NCBI GenBank assembly: GCA_030065125.1
Contig: JASJDM010000012.1
Span: forward strand, 120,401 to 184,400
Origin: Lysobacterales bacterium
Lineage (GTDB): Bacteria > Pseudomonadota > Gammaproteobacteria > Xanthomonadales > SZUA-38
Reading direction: 5' to 3'
DNA length: 64,000 nucleotides
Shown here: piece by piece, positions 7,626 through 15,878 of the stretch
Numbering within the stretch: position 1 is the stretch's first letter
Layout: every line of letters begins with the position of its first letter
Notes under the pieces: model-generated
Databases searched by the model: none
What the model saw: the letters and a program-made list of their open reading frames with translations, nothing else
Told to the model about the DNA's origin: nothing
Position numbers and translations under genes: made by a program

Positions 7626-9959
7626 ATGACGTCGCTTTACTGCGGATCTGTCGAAGTCCGCCCGTCAACCCGCGAGTTACTCATCGACGGCGAGGCCGTG
7701 GCGGTGGAACGGCGGGCCTTCGATCTGCTGGTGTACCTGATGCAACACGCCGACCGCGTGGTGGACAAGGACGAACTGCTGGGCGAGGTCTGGGCCGGCA
7801 GGCCCGTGTCGGAATCCACCCTGGCCCAGGCCGTGAGCCGGGCACGTCGAGCGCTGAATACTGAGGATCCCGAAGATTACATCGCCAACGTCTACGGAGT
7901 TGGATACCGGTTTGCCCGCCCGGTCTCGGGTGGCGACGCATCGGCCGGTCCGAGCGCCGCTGGCCCGGAGCAGGTACCGACATCCCGTTGGCCGGCGGTT
8001 ATCTGGCCAGCGCTGGCCCTGGTGGTGGTGGCGTTCACCCTGTCAATCTGGCAGCCCTGGCGGTCAGAATCAAAGGACCCCCTGGTGCGGGTTGCGGTGC
8101 TGCCGGTGCAGAACGACACCGGTGATGCCACCCTGGAATGGGTCAGCTACGGGGTGCTGCCCCTGATCGAACGGGCGCTGGCTGACGCCGGTTCGGACCG
8201 TGTCAGTACCTCCACCGTGCTGTCGACCCTGCGACGCTATCCCGAGGCAGAAGACCTGGCGGGTCAGGCGGAGGTCCTGCGGTTGAGCACCGGCGCCGAC
8301 CAGGTGCTGGTGCCCCGGCTGACGGTGGTCGAGCGTGGATACCGCCTGGACCTTCAGAGCGTGGGTGAATCGGATGAGACCTATTCATTCAGCCTGCAGG
8401 GGGACGACATCGCCGTGCTGGCCGTGGCTGCGGGCACCACACTATCCGAGCGCCTGTCACGCTGGCAGGGTGCCCAACGTGCGCGGAGCAGCGTCGTCAC
8501 CGACGATCAATTCGTCAACGAGGCATTTGTCAGGGGGTTGGATGCCCGCCTGCGTGGGCGCTACCAGGACGCCGCGCGTTACTTCGATACCGTTGTGGCC
8601 GCCGCACCGGACCTGCTGGATGCCAAGTACCATCTCAGCCTGGTCACGCGGCGACTGGGTGACTGGGACTACACCCAGCAACTCAACGAGGAACTGCTGG
8701 CGGCGGCAGAGGCCGCGGGAAACGCGAGCATGCTGGCGGCGGTGCAGACGGTGTCCGGTACCCTGGCGTGGCGCCGGGGGGACAAAGCCGCGGCCCAGCA
8801 GTGGTACGAGCAGGCGCTGGCCAACTACCAGGCTGAGAACAACGCGGACTATATCGCCAACGTTACGGCCAACCTGGGCATTCTCGCTGCGACGCGGGGA
8901 GACTACGCCAGCGCCGAACAGCGCTTCGAGGCGGCGCTGGCCCATTACGTGGACAGTAACGACCGTTTTAACGAAGCCACCGCCCGCAGAAACCTCGGCA
9001 ATCTGTACAGCGACCAGGGCCGCTACGATGAAGCAGAGTCTGCGCTGCTCGAGGCGCTGCGGCTGCGACAGGAACTCGATCTGCCCCTGCAGGTGGCCAT
9101 GACCCTCAACGTTCTGGGCGACATCGAAATGGCCCGGGGCCAATGGCCGGAAGCCATGGCTTACCAGCAGCGCGTCCTGGCGGCCGCCGAGGAATACGAG
9201 AACCCGTTGCTGGAGGCCCAGTCCCGTGCAGACCTGTCTGCCACGCTGCGCCGGCTGGGTCGCCTGGAAGAAGCCCGGTTGTCCGCCGCCCAGGCGGTAG
9301 CCATCGCCATGGAGCTGGATAACCCAAGCAGCCAGGCGTTTGCCCTGCTGCAGCAGGGACTCGCCGAAGCCGATCTTGGCAATGGGACACGGGCCGGGGA
9401 GTTGTTTGAAGAAGCCGTTGACATCTATCAGCGTCTTGACGAACCGCTGGGCCAGGCGAAAAGCCTCCTTGCGCGGGCTGATGTGCTGATTGGAATTGAC
9501 CGATTAGATGACGCCGAGGCGGTTATCGTCGCCGCAGAGGATCTCGTCAGGGATTCAGAGATCACCCGCCTCGACCCGGCGCTGTCCCGGATACGATCCA
9601 CTCTGGCGGCTGCTCGAGGAGATGCCCGGGGCGCCCTGGACGAGATGTCCCGGGCGTACAGCCTGGCCCAGGCATCGCAGACACCTATCGACAAACTGGA
9701 CATGGGCGGACAACTGGGCCTGCTGCTGCAGGAGTATGCGCCTGACGACAGTCGCCTGGTGGAGCTGGTGCGGGAGATGGAATCACGGGCTGGGTCCAGT
9801 GGCAACGCACTGGCGTTCCTGGCCGCTTACTTCAGCGGTCGCGATCCTGAAAAAGCCCTCGGGTTCATGGAACGCCAGCGCCGCCTGGCCGGTGAGGGCT
9901 GGACGCCGGAGGACGAGCAGAAGTTGGTCGCTCTGCAGCGGATGACCGCGGGAGGCTGA
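7626..9959 (+). CDS. CadC-like membrane-anchored winged-helix regulator with TPR sensor region
   Basis: Residues 1-100 are an OmpR/CadC-type winged-helix DNA-binding domain (FDLLVYLMQ, DELLGEVW, VSRARRAL, VYGVGYRF). Residues about 122-145 form one transmembrane helix (WPAVIWPALALVVVAFTLSIW). Residues about 155-280 form an alpha/beta region like that preceding TPRs in many such regulators. From about 290 to 720 there are tandem tetratricopeptide repeats (for example EATARRNLGNLYSDQGRYDEAESALLEALRL in two halves). Such proteins bind DNA from the inner membrane while the periplasmic part reads a signal. It is divergent from the small exported protein/xylanase/delta-60 genes, its most likely targets. 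Its stop is 4 bp from that of the convergent antiporter gene. Confidence 0.88.
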   Translation: MTSLYCGSVEVRPSTRELLIDGEAVAVERRAFDLLVYLMQHADRVVDKDELLGEVWAGRPVSESTLAQAVSRARRALNTEDPEDYIANVYGVGYRFARPVSGGDASAGPSAAGPEQVPTSRWPAVIWPALALVVVAFTLSIWQPWRSESKDPLVRVAVLPVQNDTGDATLEWVSYGVLPLIERALADAGSDRVSTSTVLSTLRRYPEAEDLAGQAEVLRLSTGADQVLVPRLTVVERGYRLDLQSVGESDETYSFSLQGDDIAVLAVAAGTTLSERLSRWQGAQRARSSVVTDDQFVNEAFVRGLDARLRGRYQDAARYFDTVVAAAPDLLDAKYHLSLVTRRLGDWDYTQQLNEELLAAAEAAGNASMLAAVQTVSGTLAWRRGDKAAAQQWYEQALANYQAENNADYIANVTANLGILAATRGDYASAEQRFEAALAHYVDSNDRFNEATARRNLGNLYSDQGRYDEAESALLEALRLRQELDLPLQVAMTLNVLGDIEMARGQWPEAMAYQQRVLAAAEEYENPLLEAQSRADLSATLRRLGRLEEARLSAAQAVAIAMELDNPSSQAFALLQQGLAEADLGNGTRAGELFEEAVDIYQRLDEPLGQAKSLLARADVLIGIDRLDDAEAVIVAAEDLVRDSEITRLDPALSRIRSTLAAARGDARGALDEMSRAYSLAQASQTPIDKLDMGGQLGLLLQEYAPDDSRLVELVREMESRAGSSGNALAFLAAYFSGRDPEKALGFMERQRRLAGEGWTPEDEQKLVALQRMTAGG

Positions 9960-9981
9960 AGGGTCAGGCCGCCGGCCCTTC
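9958..9981. terminator. Inverted repeat over two convergent stop codons
   Basis: GAAGGG (9958-9963) and CCCTTC (9976-9981) can form a 6 bp stem between the converging regulator and antiporter genes. There is no clear T-run on either side, so a role as bidirectional terminator is only plausible. Confidence 0.25.
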
Positions 9982-11265
9982 CGGTGTTTCCTCGGCAAAA
10001 TGGCGCATTCTCGTCTTGAGAAGGATGGGCCCCATGATGGTCGACAGCAGCACGACCATGATAATGATCGAGTACATCTCCGTATCGAAGACCAGGTGGG
10101 AAAGGGCAAAGGAGGCAAAGATAAGGCCCACTTCCCCCCGCGGGATCATTCCCGCGCCAATGCCCGCCCTGTCGAATCCTTTGCCCGTCACCACGAATCC
10201 GGCCAGTCCCTTGGACAGGACGGCGACCAGCAACAGGGCCATGACAATCAGCAGCGACGAGGGATCCAGCAGCGTCTTCAGCTGAACCTGGACGCCGATG
10301 CTGACAAAGAAGATGGCCAGCATGATGTCTGTAATCGGCTTGATCAGGCTTTCCACAGTCTGCAGTTGAAAGGTGTCGCCGACCTTGAAATGGGTCTCGT
10401 CAAGCAGCAGGCCGGCCACGAAGGCGCCAATGATCGGTGCCAGTCCGGCCAGGGACGCCACGTATGCCCCGGTCAGGGCCGTACACAGCGCAAACCCGGT
10501 CCAGAAACTGGAGTGCTTGTTCATCGACGTCACCCGGATCAGGGTGGGTAGGACCCGGATCCCGACCAGCATCGCAACGGCAAAAAAGACAATGGCCTTG
10601 AGCAGGATGGTCAGAAGGCCCGAGACGCTGATATCACCGGTAGTGGCCACCCCCGCAAGCACTGCGAGCAGCAGGATCCCCAGCACGTCATCAATCACCG
10701 CGGCTCCAAGGATGACCTGGGATGAAGACGTCCGCAGGACCCCGAATTCGTTGAGGGTCTTGGCGGTAATGCCAACCGACGTGGCGGTCAGGGTGGCGCC
10801 GACAAACCACGCGGCCAGGCCGGTGGCGAAACCCAGGGCCATGGCTGCACCCAGGCCCAGAAAAACCGGCATCAGGACTCCGGCCATGGCCACCATAAAG
10901 GCATTGTGTCCCACCCGGCCGAGTTCACGGATGTTGGATTCCAGTCCGACCAGGAACAGCAGCAGAACCACCCCCAGCTCGGCTGCGTACTGCATGAACT
11001 GGCTGTCGCGCAACAGGCTCATCACCTCAAAATCGATGCCGACCAGCGCCAGGTTGCCCAGCACGATGCCGGCGGTGATCTCCCCGACCAGTTCCGGCAA
11101 TCCCATGCGTTCGAACAGAAATCCGCACCAGAAGGCCAGGGTGATCATGATGACCAGCAGCAGGGTGTGCTGGGTGAACATCTCGTTCGAGCCTGCGCCC
11201 GCCGCCAGTTCGGGCAGCAGGAAGAACAATGCAGCGGCAGGGAGTACCAGTCGCCGGAGTTTCAT
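9964..11265 (-). CDS. CPA2-family cation:proton antiporter
   Basis: A 433-residue inner-membrane antiporter of the monovalent cation:proton antiporter-2 (KefB/NapA-like) family. About 12-13 hydrophobic helices are visible after an N-terminal signal-anchor-like segment. The family's unwound-helix and ion-binding features are present: ATLTATSVGIT in the first core helix, AAVIDDVLGIL with adjacent aspartates, and a late PRGEVGLIFA motif. There is no C-terminal TrkA-N/RCK domain, unlike KefB/KefC, so it is the short form. It starts 24 bp after the cytochrome-rhodanese gene and is probably co-transcribed with it. The transported ion cannot be told from sequence; adjacent aspartates fit the electrogenic Na+/H+ type. 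Confidence 0.9.
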   Translation of the reverse strand: MKLRRLVLPAAALFFLLPELAAGAGSNEMFTQHTLLLVIMITLAFWCGFLFERMGLPELVGEITAGIVLGNLALVGIDFEVMSLLRDSQFMQYAAELGVVLLLFLVGLESNIRELGRVGHNAFMVAMAGVLMPVFLGLGAAMALGFATGLAAWFVGATLTATSVGITAKTLNEFGVLRTSSSQVILGAAVIDDVLGILLLAVLAGVATTGDISVSGLLTILLKAIVFFAVAMLVGIRVLPTLIRVTSMNKHSSFWTGFALCTALTGAYVASLAGLAPIIGAFVAGLLLDETHFKVGDTFQLQTVESLIKPITDIMLAIFFVSIGVQVQLKTLLDPSSLLIVMALLLVAVLSKGLAGFVVTGKGFDRAGIGAGMIPRGEVGLIFASFALSHLVFDTEMYSIIIMVVLLSTIMGPILLKTRMRHFAEETPEGPAA

Positions 11266-11289
11266 AACGGGGTCAGGATGATTGCCGGG

Positions 11290-12363
11290 CTAGTGTGAAT
11301 GACCGGCGTGGTCGTGGGGTTTGACCCTGGCAGGGTCCACCTGGCCGGCAGCTACCGGGTAGCCCAGCGCTGACCATCCCGCGTAACCCTCGAACAGCAC
11401 CGCCGTGTTTTCGTAGCCCAGTTCGCGTAGTGCGTTGACGGCGGAGTCCGCCGCCGCTCGAGGACATTCGCAATAGGCGACGATCCAGGTTCCGTCTCTC
11501 GGCAGCGCTTCTATGATGTCCTGGCGGCTGCTGTAGTAGGGCACGGGAACTGATCCGCGGATATGGGCCATGGCCCAGAAGTACGGCACCCGGGTGTCGA
11601 TCAGGATCATGCGTTTGCCGGCCTCGATGGCGGCGTTGAGGTCTTTGGCCGAGACGTAGCGGTCATTGGTGAGTTCGAATTCCGGGGCACCGCCCTCCGG
11701 GTTCAGCACGATGTTGTCCAGCGTTGGCGGTTCGGCAAAACTCATTTCCTCCACGTCCCATCCCTGGGCCCGGGAACGCAGGAAGGTCACGATGCCGTCG
11801 ATTTCCGCCTCGGTCAGCTTGTCTGCAAACGCCACCATCTCGGTGCCGTTGCGGCCACGCTGTATCGCCGCCTTCAGAAACGCATCCGGGGTTGTCGCCA
11901 GCATTGTTGGATTGCCAAGGGCCGTGCCTTTCACTCCGCCCTCGCCGCTGGCGCCGTGGCAGCTGGCGCAGTGTTGCGCATACAGACGGCTGCCGAGTTC
12001 AGCGTCACCGCGGATAGGCGCGAGACTTTCAGTCGTCGGTGGCTTTGGGGGGTGGCCCGCCTGTTGTCCCAGCCACGCAGCCAGCGCGTGAATATCCTGT
12101 TCCTTCATGGGTCCGCCGACGTCGTCCAGGTAGGGTCCCATGGCCGTGCCAGGGCGACCGTAGGCGATGGACATGTAGGGTACGATTGGTCCGGCGTCAA
12201 ACAACGTTTCCGTCACCAGCGACGGCGCATTGTCATTCTTGTATCCGCTGCGGTCCTCCCCATGGCACAGGGCGCAGTAGCGCTGGTAGTTCGCTTCCGG
12301 TGTGGACTGGGCGCAAGCACTTATCGCAGCCATCAGTAGCGCAAGCATGATTAATGTCCGCAT
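11290..12363 (-). CDS. Diheme cytochrome c-rhodanese fusion lipoprotein
   Basis: About 357 residues. The N-terminus MRTLIMLALLMAAISAC is a lipoprotein signal with Cys17 as the lipidated residue. Two class I cytochrome c domains follow, with heme sites CALCH (30-34) and CASCH (132-136). From about 230 to 340 there is a rhodanese-like domain (MILIDTRVPYFWAMAHIRGS, then AYCECPRAAADSA carrying the active-loop cysteines). The tail HDHAGHSH is histidine-rich and could bind metal. The ATG at 12363 has GGGAGAGG just upstream; the frame continues to 12444 without support. Cytochrome c plus rhodanese suggests electron transfer coupled to sulfur chemistry or to binding an oxidised sulfur species in the periplasm, which is inference. 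It is followed by the antiporter. Confidence 0.88.
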   Translation of the reverse strand: MRTLIMLALLMAAISACAQSTPEANYQRYCALCHGEDRSGYKNDNAPSLVTETLFDAGPIVPYMSIAYGRPGTAMGPYLDDVGGPMKEQDIHALAAWLGQQAGHPPKPPTTESLAPIRGDAELGSRLYAQHCASCHGASGEGGVKGTALGNPTMLATTPDAFLKAAIQRGRNGTEMVAFADKLTEAEIDGIVTFLRSRAQGWDVEEMSFAEPPTLDNIVLNPEGGAPEFELTNDRYVSAKDLNAAIEAGKRMILIDTRVPYFWAMAHIRGSVPVPYYSSRQDIIEALPRDGTWIVAYCECPRAAADSAVNALRELGYENTAVLFEGYAGWSALGYPVAAGQVDPARVKPHDHAGHSH

Positions 12364-12666
12364 GGTCCTCTCCCTGATTTGTTCTGGAGCATACACCAAA
12401 CGGGTTAAAGCATCTGGATATCCCAGATGCCCGATTCCCCACAAACCGCGACTGGCTGATTCCAGCGCGCCTGCCGTTGCGGGTCCATGTTCCGGATGGA
12501 AAAATCACGGGTTTTTCACGGATTCCGAATCCCGGTGGCCGGATAATATACGGCAGCTGGTGGGGGAAAGGTGCCGTCGGCCTGCCAGGTCTTTTTGCTG
12601 AATCCGTTCCACCTTATTAACATAGTCGTCTGATTTTTATGATTTTTGTTCCCAGGAGTCCTGTGA
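12364..12666. other. Divergent intergenic region
   Basis: A 303 bp gap between the cytochrome-rhodanese gene (leftward) and the substrate-binding lipoprotein gene (rightward). I see no coding capacity with support. It holds a TCACGG-G-TTTTTCACGG direct repeat near 12505-12520, a small dyad GGATT-CCG-AATCC at 12520-12532, and a possible sigma-70 promoter at 12595-12623. Confidence 0.6.
12595..12623 (+). promoter_or_regulatory. Candidate sigma-70 promoter for the substrate-binding/GGDEF-EAL pair
   Basis: TTGCTG (12595-12600), a 17 bp spacer, then TAACAT (12618-12623) in an AT-rich patch. The predicted start lies about 36 bp before the TTG start codon at 12667. The hexamers are partial matches, so this is a weak call. 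Confidence 0.35.
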
Positions 12667-13668
12667 TTGCGTGATGCCTGTGCACCAATTTTGGCGCTGA
12701 ATCTGTATCCGGCAACGTCTCTGGGCCTGGTCCTGGTGCTTGCGTTACTGGGGGGCTGCCGGGTGCCGGTGCCCCTGGTGCAGCCCGAGATTCAGGCCGG
12801 TCCACCCCCTCAGGCCGCACCACCCCCGCAGTCTGCACCGGACGCCGACTCCGTGCAGACCCCCGAACCCGTGCGGACCCTGGTTGTCGTGAGTTCCGAG
12901 CAGCAGTCCATGCTGTCGGTGTCCCAGGAAATCCTCAGGCAGCTTGCCCACCGTCAACCGGTGGTGGTGCAGCTGGGACCTGATCGCGACCTGCCCGCCG
13001 AGGTGGTCGAACAACTCAGCGACGGCTATTTCCATGACGCGGTGGCGGTGGGCATAGCGGCCGGTCGGCTGTTGTCCGGGGTGCCGATGGAACGGCGGGT
13101 GTTCTGCCAGGTATTCGACGACAGTGAGCTGGTCGCCGCTGGCATGGCTGGCGTATCCATGTTGCCTTCCCTGGAGGGCAGCCTGGAGCAATGGCGAGAT
13201 CATTCGCCAGGCCTGGAGCGCGTGCTGGTGCTGGTGGGACCCGACCAGGACGAGGTGGGGATGTATGCCCGGGCCGCGGCCAGCAAGCTTGGCATGACGG
13301 TGGATTTCCGGGTCGTCACATCGGACCAGGAATACCTGCTGGAATTTCGGGCACGGGCGCCGGAGGTTCAAGGCCTCATGTTGATTCCGGACCATCGCGT
13401 GCTGTCCCCGGGAGTGATCCGCGAAGTCTTCGATACGGCAGCGCGGCGGTCAGTGGAGGTGCTGGCATTCACACCGGCGCTGATGGACATGGGCGCCGTG
13501 GCCCTGGGACAGATCGACCCCGCCGACGTGGCGGTGCAGGTTGTGAACCTGCTGGAGGATCACAACCTCTACCAGGCAACCCGTGGCAGGAAGCTGCCCC
13601 TGAGCCGGGTCAGGTTTACCGCAAGTGTCGTGGAGCACGCAGGGGAAGGGCATGCCGGAATGGATTAA
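12667..13668 (+). CDS. ABC-type substrate-binding lipoprotein (TrpX/ABC_sub_bind-like)
   Basis: A 333-residue periplasmic binding protein without transporter genes beside it. The lipobox LLGGC places the lipidated Cys at residue 31, followed by a Pro/Ala-rich linker (about 35-65). The remainder has a two-lobe type 1 periplasmic-binding fold: RTLVVVSSEQQ, AVAVGIAAGRLL, RVLVLVGPDQDEVGMYARAAAS, GLMLIPDHRVLSPGVI. This layout matches the ABC_sub_bind family. The start is a TTG with AGGAG 8 bp upstream; the nearby GTG is out of frame. The 3' end overlaps the next gene, a membrane GGDEF-EAL protein, by 17 bp. The likely role is to bind a small ligand and report it to that protein rather than to import it. 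Confidence 0.82.
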   Translation: MRDACAPILALNLYPATSLGLVLVLALLGGCRVPVPLVQPEIQAGPPPQAAPPPQSAPDADSVQTPEPVRTLVVVSSEQQSMLSVSQEILRQLAHRQPVVVQLGPDRDLPAEVVEQLSDGYFHDAVAVGIAAGRLLSGVPMERRVFCQVFDDSELVAAGMAGVSMLPSLEGSLEQWRDHSPGLERVLVLVGPDQDEVGMYARAAASKLGMTVDFRVVTSDQEYLLEFRARAPEVQGLMLIPDHRVLSPGVIREVFDTAARRSVEVLAFTPALMDMGAVALGQIDPADVAVQVVNLLEDHNLYQATRGRKLPLSRVRFTASVVEHAGEGHAGMD

Positions 13669-15739
13669 AGCGCTGACGGTGGGAGATCCCCGGCGGTCCC
13701 TGGTCAGGGAGGTGCTGCTGCTGCAGCTGTTGTTTGGCCTGTGTATCGCTGCCGCGGCCATGGCGACTGTGTGGTGGGGCGCCAACTGGGCGGTAGAAGA
13801 CAACGTCAACCGCTGGTCCCGGGAGTGGGCAGGGAACCTGGGTCAGCTCGGCGCTCCGCTGTACTCCGAAGACCGGGGGCGTGCGGCGGTTTTGATCGAG
13901 GACTACGTCAGCCAGTTCCCTGAAATCGCCTTTGTTCGCTACCACGATGTCGACGGGCGCCTCTTGTTCGGGTTTGGGGAGTCGGACGGATGGCCCGATG
14001 TCGATCCAGCCATGGTTCAAGCGGATGAGAGCATGATCCCGGAACAGCAGGTAAGACGCCTTGGTCAGTCACGCTACCTGATCGGGTCAGCGGTGGAAGT
14101 CAGCGCTTTTTCTTCCGACGGGCTGCTGGATTTTGACCCTGCCAGCGAAGCAGTTCAATCCCAACTGCGGGGCGTGGTCAGCCTGGGATTGGATTTTGGC
14201 CCCTACCGCGCGCTCCTCATTGACCGGATCTGGGTTGCCATGGGGTTCACCCTGGTCAGCGTCATTGTACTCAGCGTGTTGCTGAGTTCCCGGCTGCGCT
14301 CGTCGCTCAAGCCGCTCAGCGCACTGCAGCAGCGGCTCACCGGCATGGTGGACGGAGACCCGGGGCCTGCAACAACAACGGGATTCTCGGAAATCGATGA
14401 CGTCAACCGGACGCTGGATCGATCGGTGGCAGCGATCCAGGCCCGGGATCGCCGGCTGCTGAGGATGGCGCATTATGATTTTCTGACCGGGCTGCCCAAT
14501 CGCTACCTGCTGATGGAAACCCTGGGACAGGAACTTGAATCCTCCAGCGGGCGGCCGGCTTGGCTGTTGCTCATCGACCTCGATCACTTCAGCGACATCA
14601 ACGACGTGGCGAGCCACGCGGCCGGCGACCGGATCCTGAGGCAGGTTGGCGCGCGGCTGGCGTTACTGCTGGGGGAGGGTGCCTTCCTGTCCCGGTTCAG
14701 TGGTGATGAATTCGCGGCGGTGGTGCATGACCTGGACGAGTCAGACGTGCGCTCGCTGGCCAAGAAGATCCTGCACGAGCTGCCCAGCCGGCCCCATATT
14801 GACGCCAACCGCATGTTCACCATTCATGCCAGCATCGGGATCACCGCCCTGGATCCCGAGTTGAACGCGGACGAGGTGCTGGCCCAGGCGGGCATCGCCT
14901 GCCAGGAAGCCAAGAAACGCGGGCGCAACAGATACCGGACTTTTGCCACCACCGGCGGTGATCAGGCCCGGAAAGCCGCCGACATGGACTGGTTGGAACT
15001 GGTGAAATCCGCCCTGGAGCAGGACCGTTTTCAGCTGGCTTACCAGCCGATCCTGGATCTGGCCCAGAAAAGCGTCAGCCATCACGAGGTGCTGCTGCGC
15101 CTGCCCGGTCCCGATGGGGAACTGATATCACCCGCTGCCTTCATCGGAGTGGCGGAACGCTTCGGGCTCATGCGCAAGATCGATCGCTGGGTCATTCGCC
15201 AGGCTCTGGTGCAGCTGGCATCCATGCAGTCCCTGGGGCGAGGCTCGGCCCTGAGCATCAACCTTTCCGGCAGCAGCTTCGTGGACAACAACCTGGTGAA
15301 ATTTGTGGGTGGCCTGCTGGACGAGCTGAACATCCCGCCGGAGCTGATCATGTTCGAAATCACCGAACAGGTGGCGGTGACAGAGCTGGCCGGTGCCCGG
15401 GAGACCCTGGCCGCGTTGAGGGGCAGGGGCATTCAATTTGCCCTGGACGATTTTGGCGCAGGCTACAGCTCGCTGACCTACCTGAAGACGCTGCCGGTGG
15501 ACTACATTAAGATCGACGGGGCGTTCGTCGAAAACCTGGTGAACGATACGGCCGACCAGGCCACAGTTAAGGCCATCGTCGGAATTGCTCACGCCACCGG
15601 TAAGAAGACCATTGCCGAGTATGTCCGGGACCAGCATACCCTGGACCTGCTGCGGGCATTGAACGTGGATGGAGCCCAGGGCAGCTACGTGGGTCCGGCG
15701 GTCCCGGTGCCGGTGCTGGGCGTCACCGTTCCTGCCTGA
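13652..15739 (+). CDS. Membrane GGDEF-EAL protein with periplasmic sensor segment
   Basis: A 695-residue inner-membrane c-di-GMP protein. Two transmembrane helices (about 22-42 and 190-212) bracket a periplasmic sensor region, followed by a HAMP-like linker, GGDEF (about 265-430) and EAL (about 445-690). The GGDEF signature reads S350-G-D-E-F, so the first glycine is lost and cyclase activity is doubtful. The EAL signature is E479-V-L; valine at that place is tolerated in active phosphodiesterases. The remaining EAL residues (INLSGSSF, FEITEQ, DDFGAGYSSL, IKIDGAFV) are present. It is therefore probably a phosphodiesterase with a regulatory GGDEF. The ATG at 13652 has GGGGAAGGG upstream; the frame opens earlier at 13625. 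It overlaps the binding-protein gene, its likely sensory partner. Confidence 0.88.
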   Translation: MPEWIKALTVGDPRRSLVREVLLLQLLFGLCIAAAAMATVWWGANWAVEDNVNRWSREWAGNLGQLGAPLYSEDRGRAAVLIEDYVSQFPEIAFVRYHDVDGRLLFGFGESDGWPDVDPAMVQADESMIPEQQVRRLGQSRYLIGSAVEVSAFSSDGLLDFDPASEAVQSQLRGVVSLGLDFGPYRALLIDRIWVAMGFTLVSVIVLSVLLSSRLRSSLKPLSALQQRLTGMVDGDPGPATTTGFSEIDDVNRTLDRSVAAIQARDRRLLRMAHYDFLTGLPNRYLLMETLGQELESSSGRPAWLLLIDLDHFSDINDVASHAAGDRILRQVGARLALLLGEGAFLSRFSGDEFAAVVHDLDESDVRSLAKKILHELPSRPHIDANRMFTIHASIGITALDPELNADEVLAQAGIACQEAKKRGRNRYRTFATTGGDQARKAADMDWLELVKSALEQDRFQLAYQPILDLAQKSVSHHEVLLRLPGPDGELISPAAFIGVAERFGLMRKIDRWVIRQALVQLASMQSLGRGSALSINLSGSSFVDNNLVKFVGGLLDELNIPPELIMFEITEQVAVTELAGARETLAALRGRGIQFALDDFGAGYSSLTYLKTLPVDYIKIDGAFVENLVNDTADQATVKAIVGIAHATGKKTIAEYVRDQHTLDLLRALNVDGAQGSYVGPAVPVPVLGVTVPA

Positions 15740-15819
15740 CGGCGCTTCCGGTTGCGTGCCTGCCGGTCCCTCCGAGCCGGTGCCATTGAGCCTGGGCATC
15801 ATTCATAACCACGCTCCCA

Positions 15820-15848
15820 TTGGCAGCATTCACGTCCCCTGCTAGCCT
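15820..15848 (+). promoter_or_regulatory. Candidate sigma-70 promoter for the ankyrin gene
   Basis: TTGGCA (15820-15825), a 17 bp spacer, and TAGCCT (15843-15848), about 30 bp before the ATG at 15879. The -35 matches 5 of 6 consensus bases; the -10 is weak. Confidence 0.35.
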
Positions 15849-15878
15849 AACTTCGTAGCGTTCATCAGGGACCGGACC

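Noticed and set aside
15086..15094. EAL domain of the GGDEF-EAL protein as inactive because the motif is EVL
   Set aside because: Valine at this position occurs in active enzymes and the other metal-binding and catalytic blocks are present, so inactivity is not supported.
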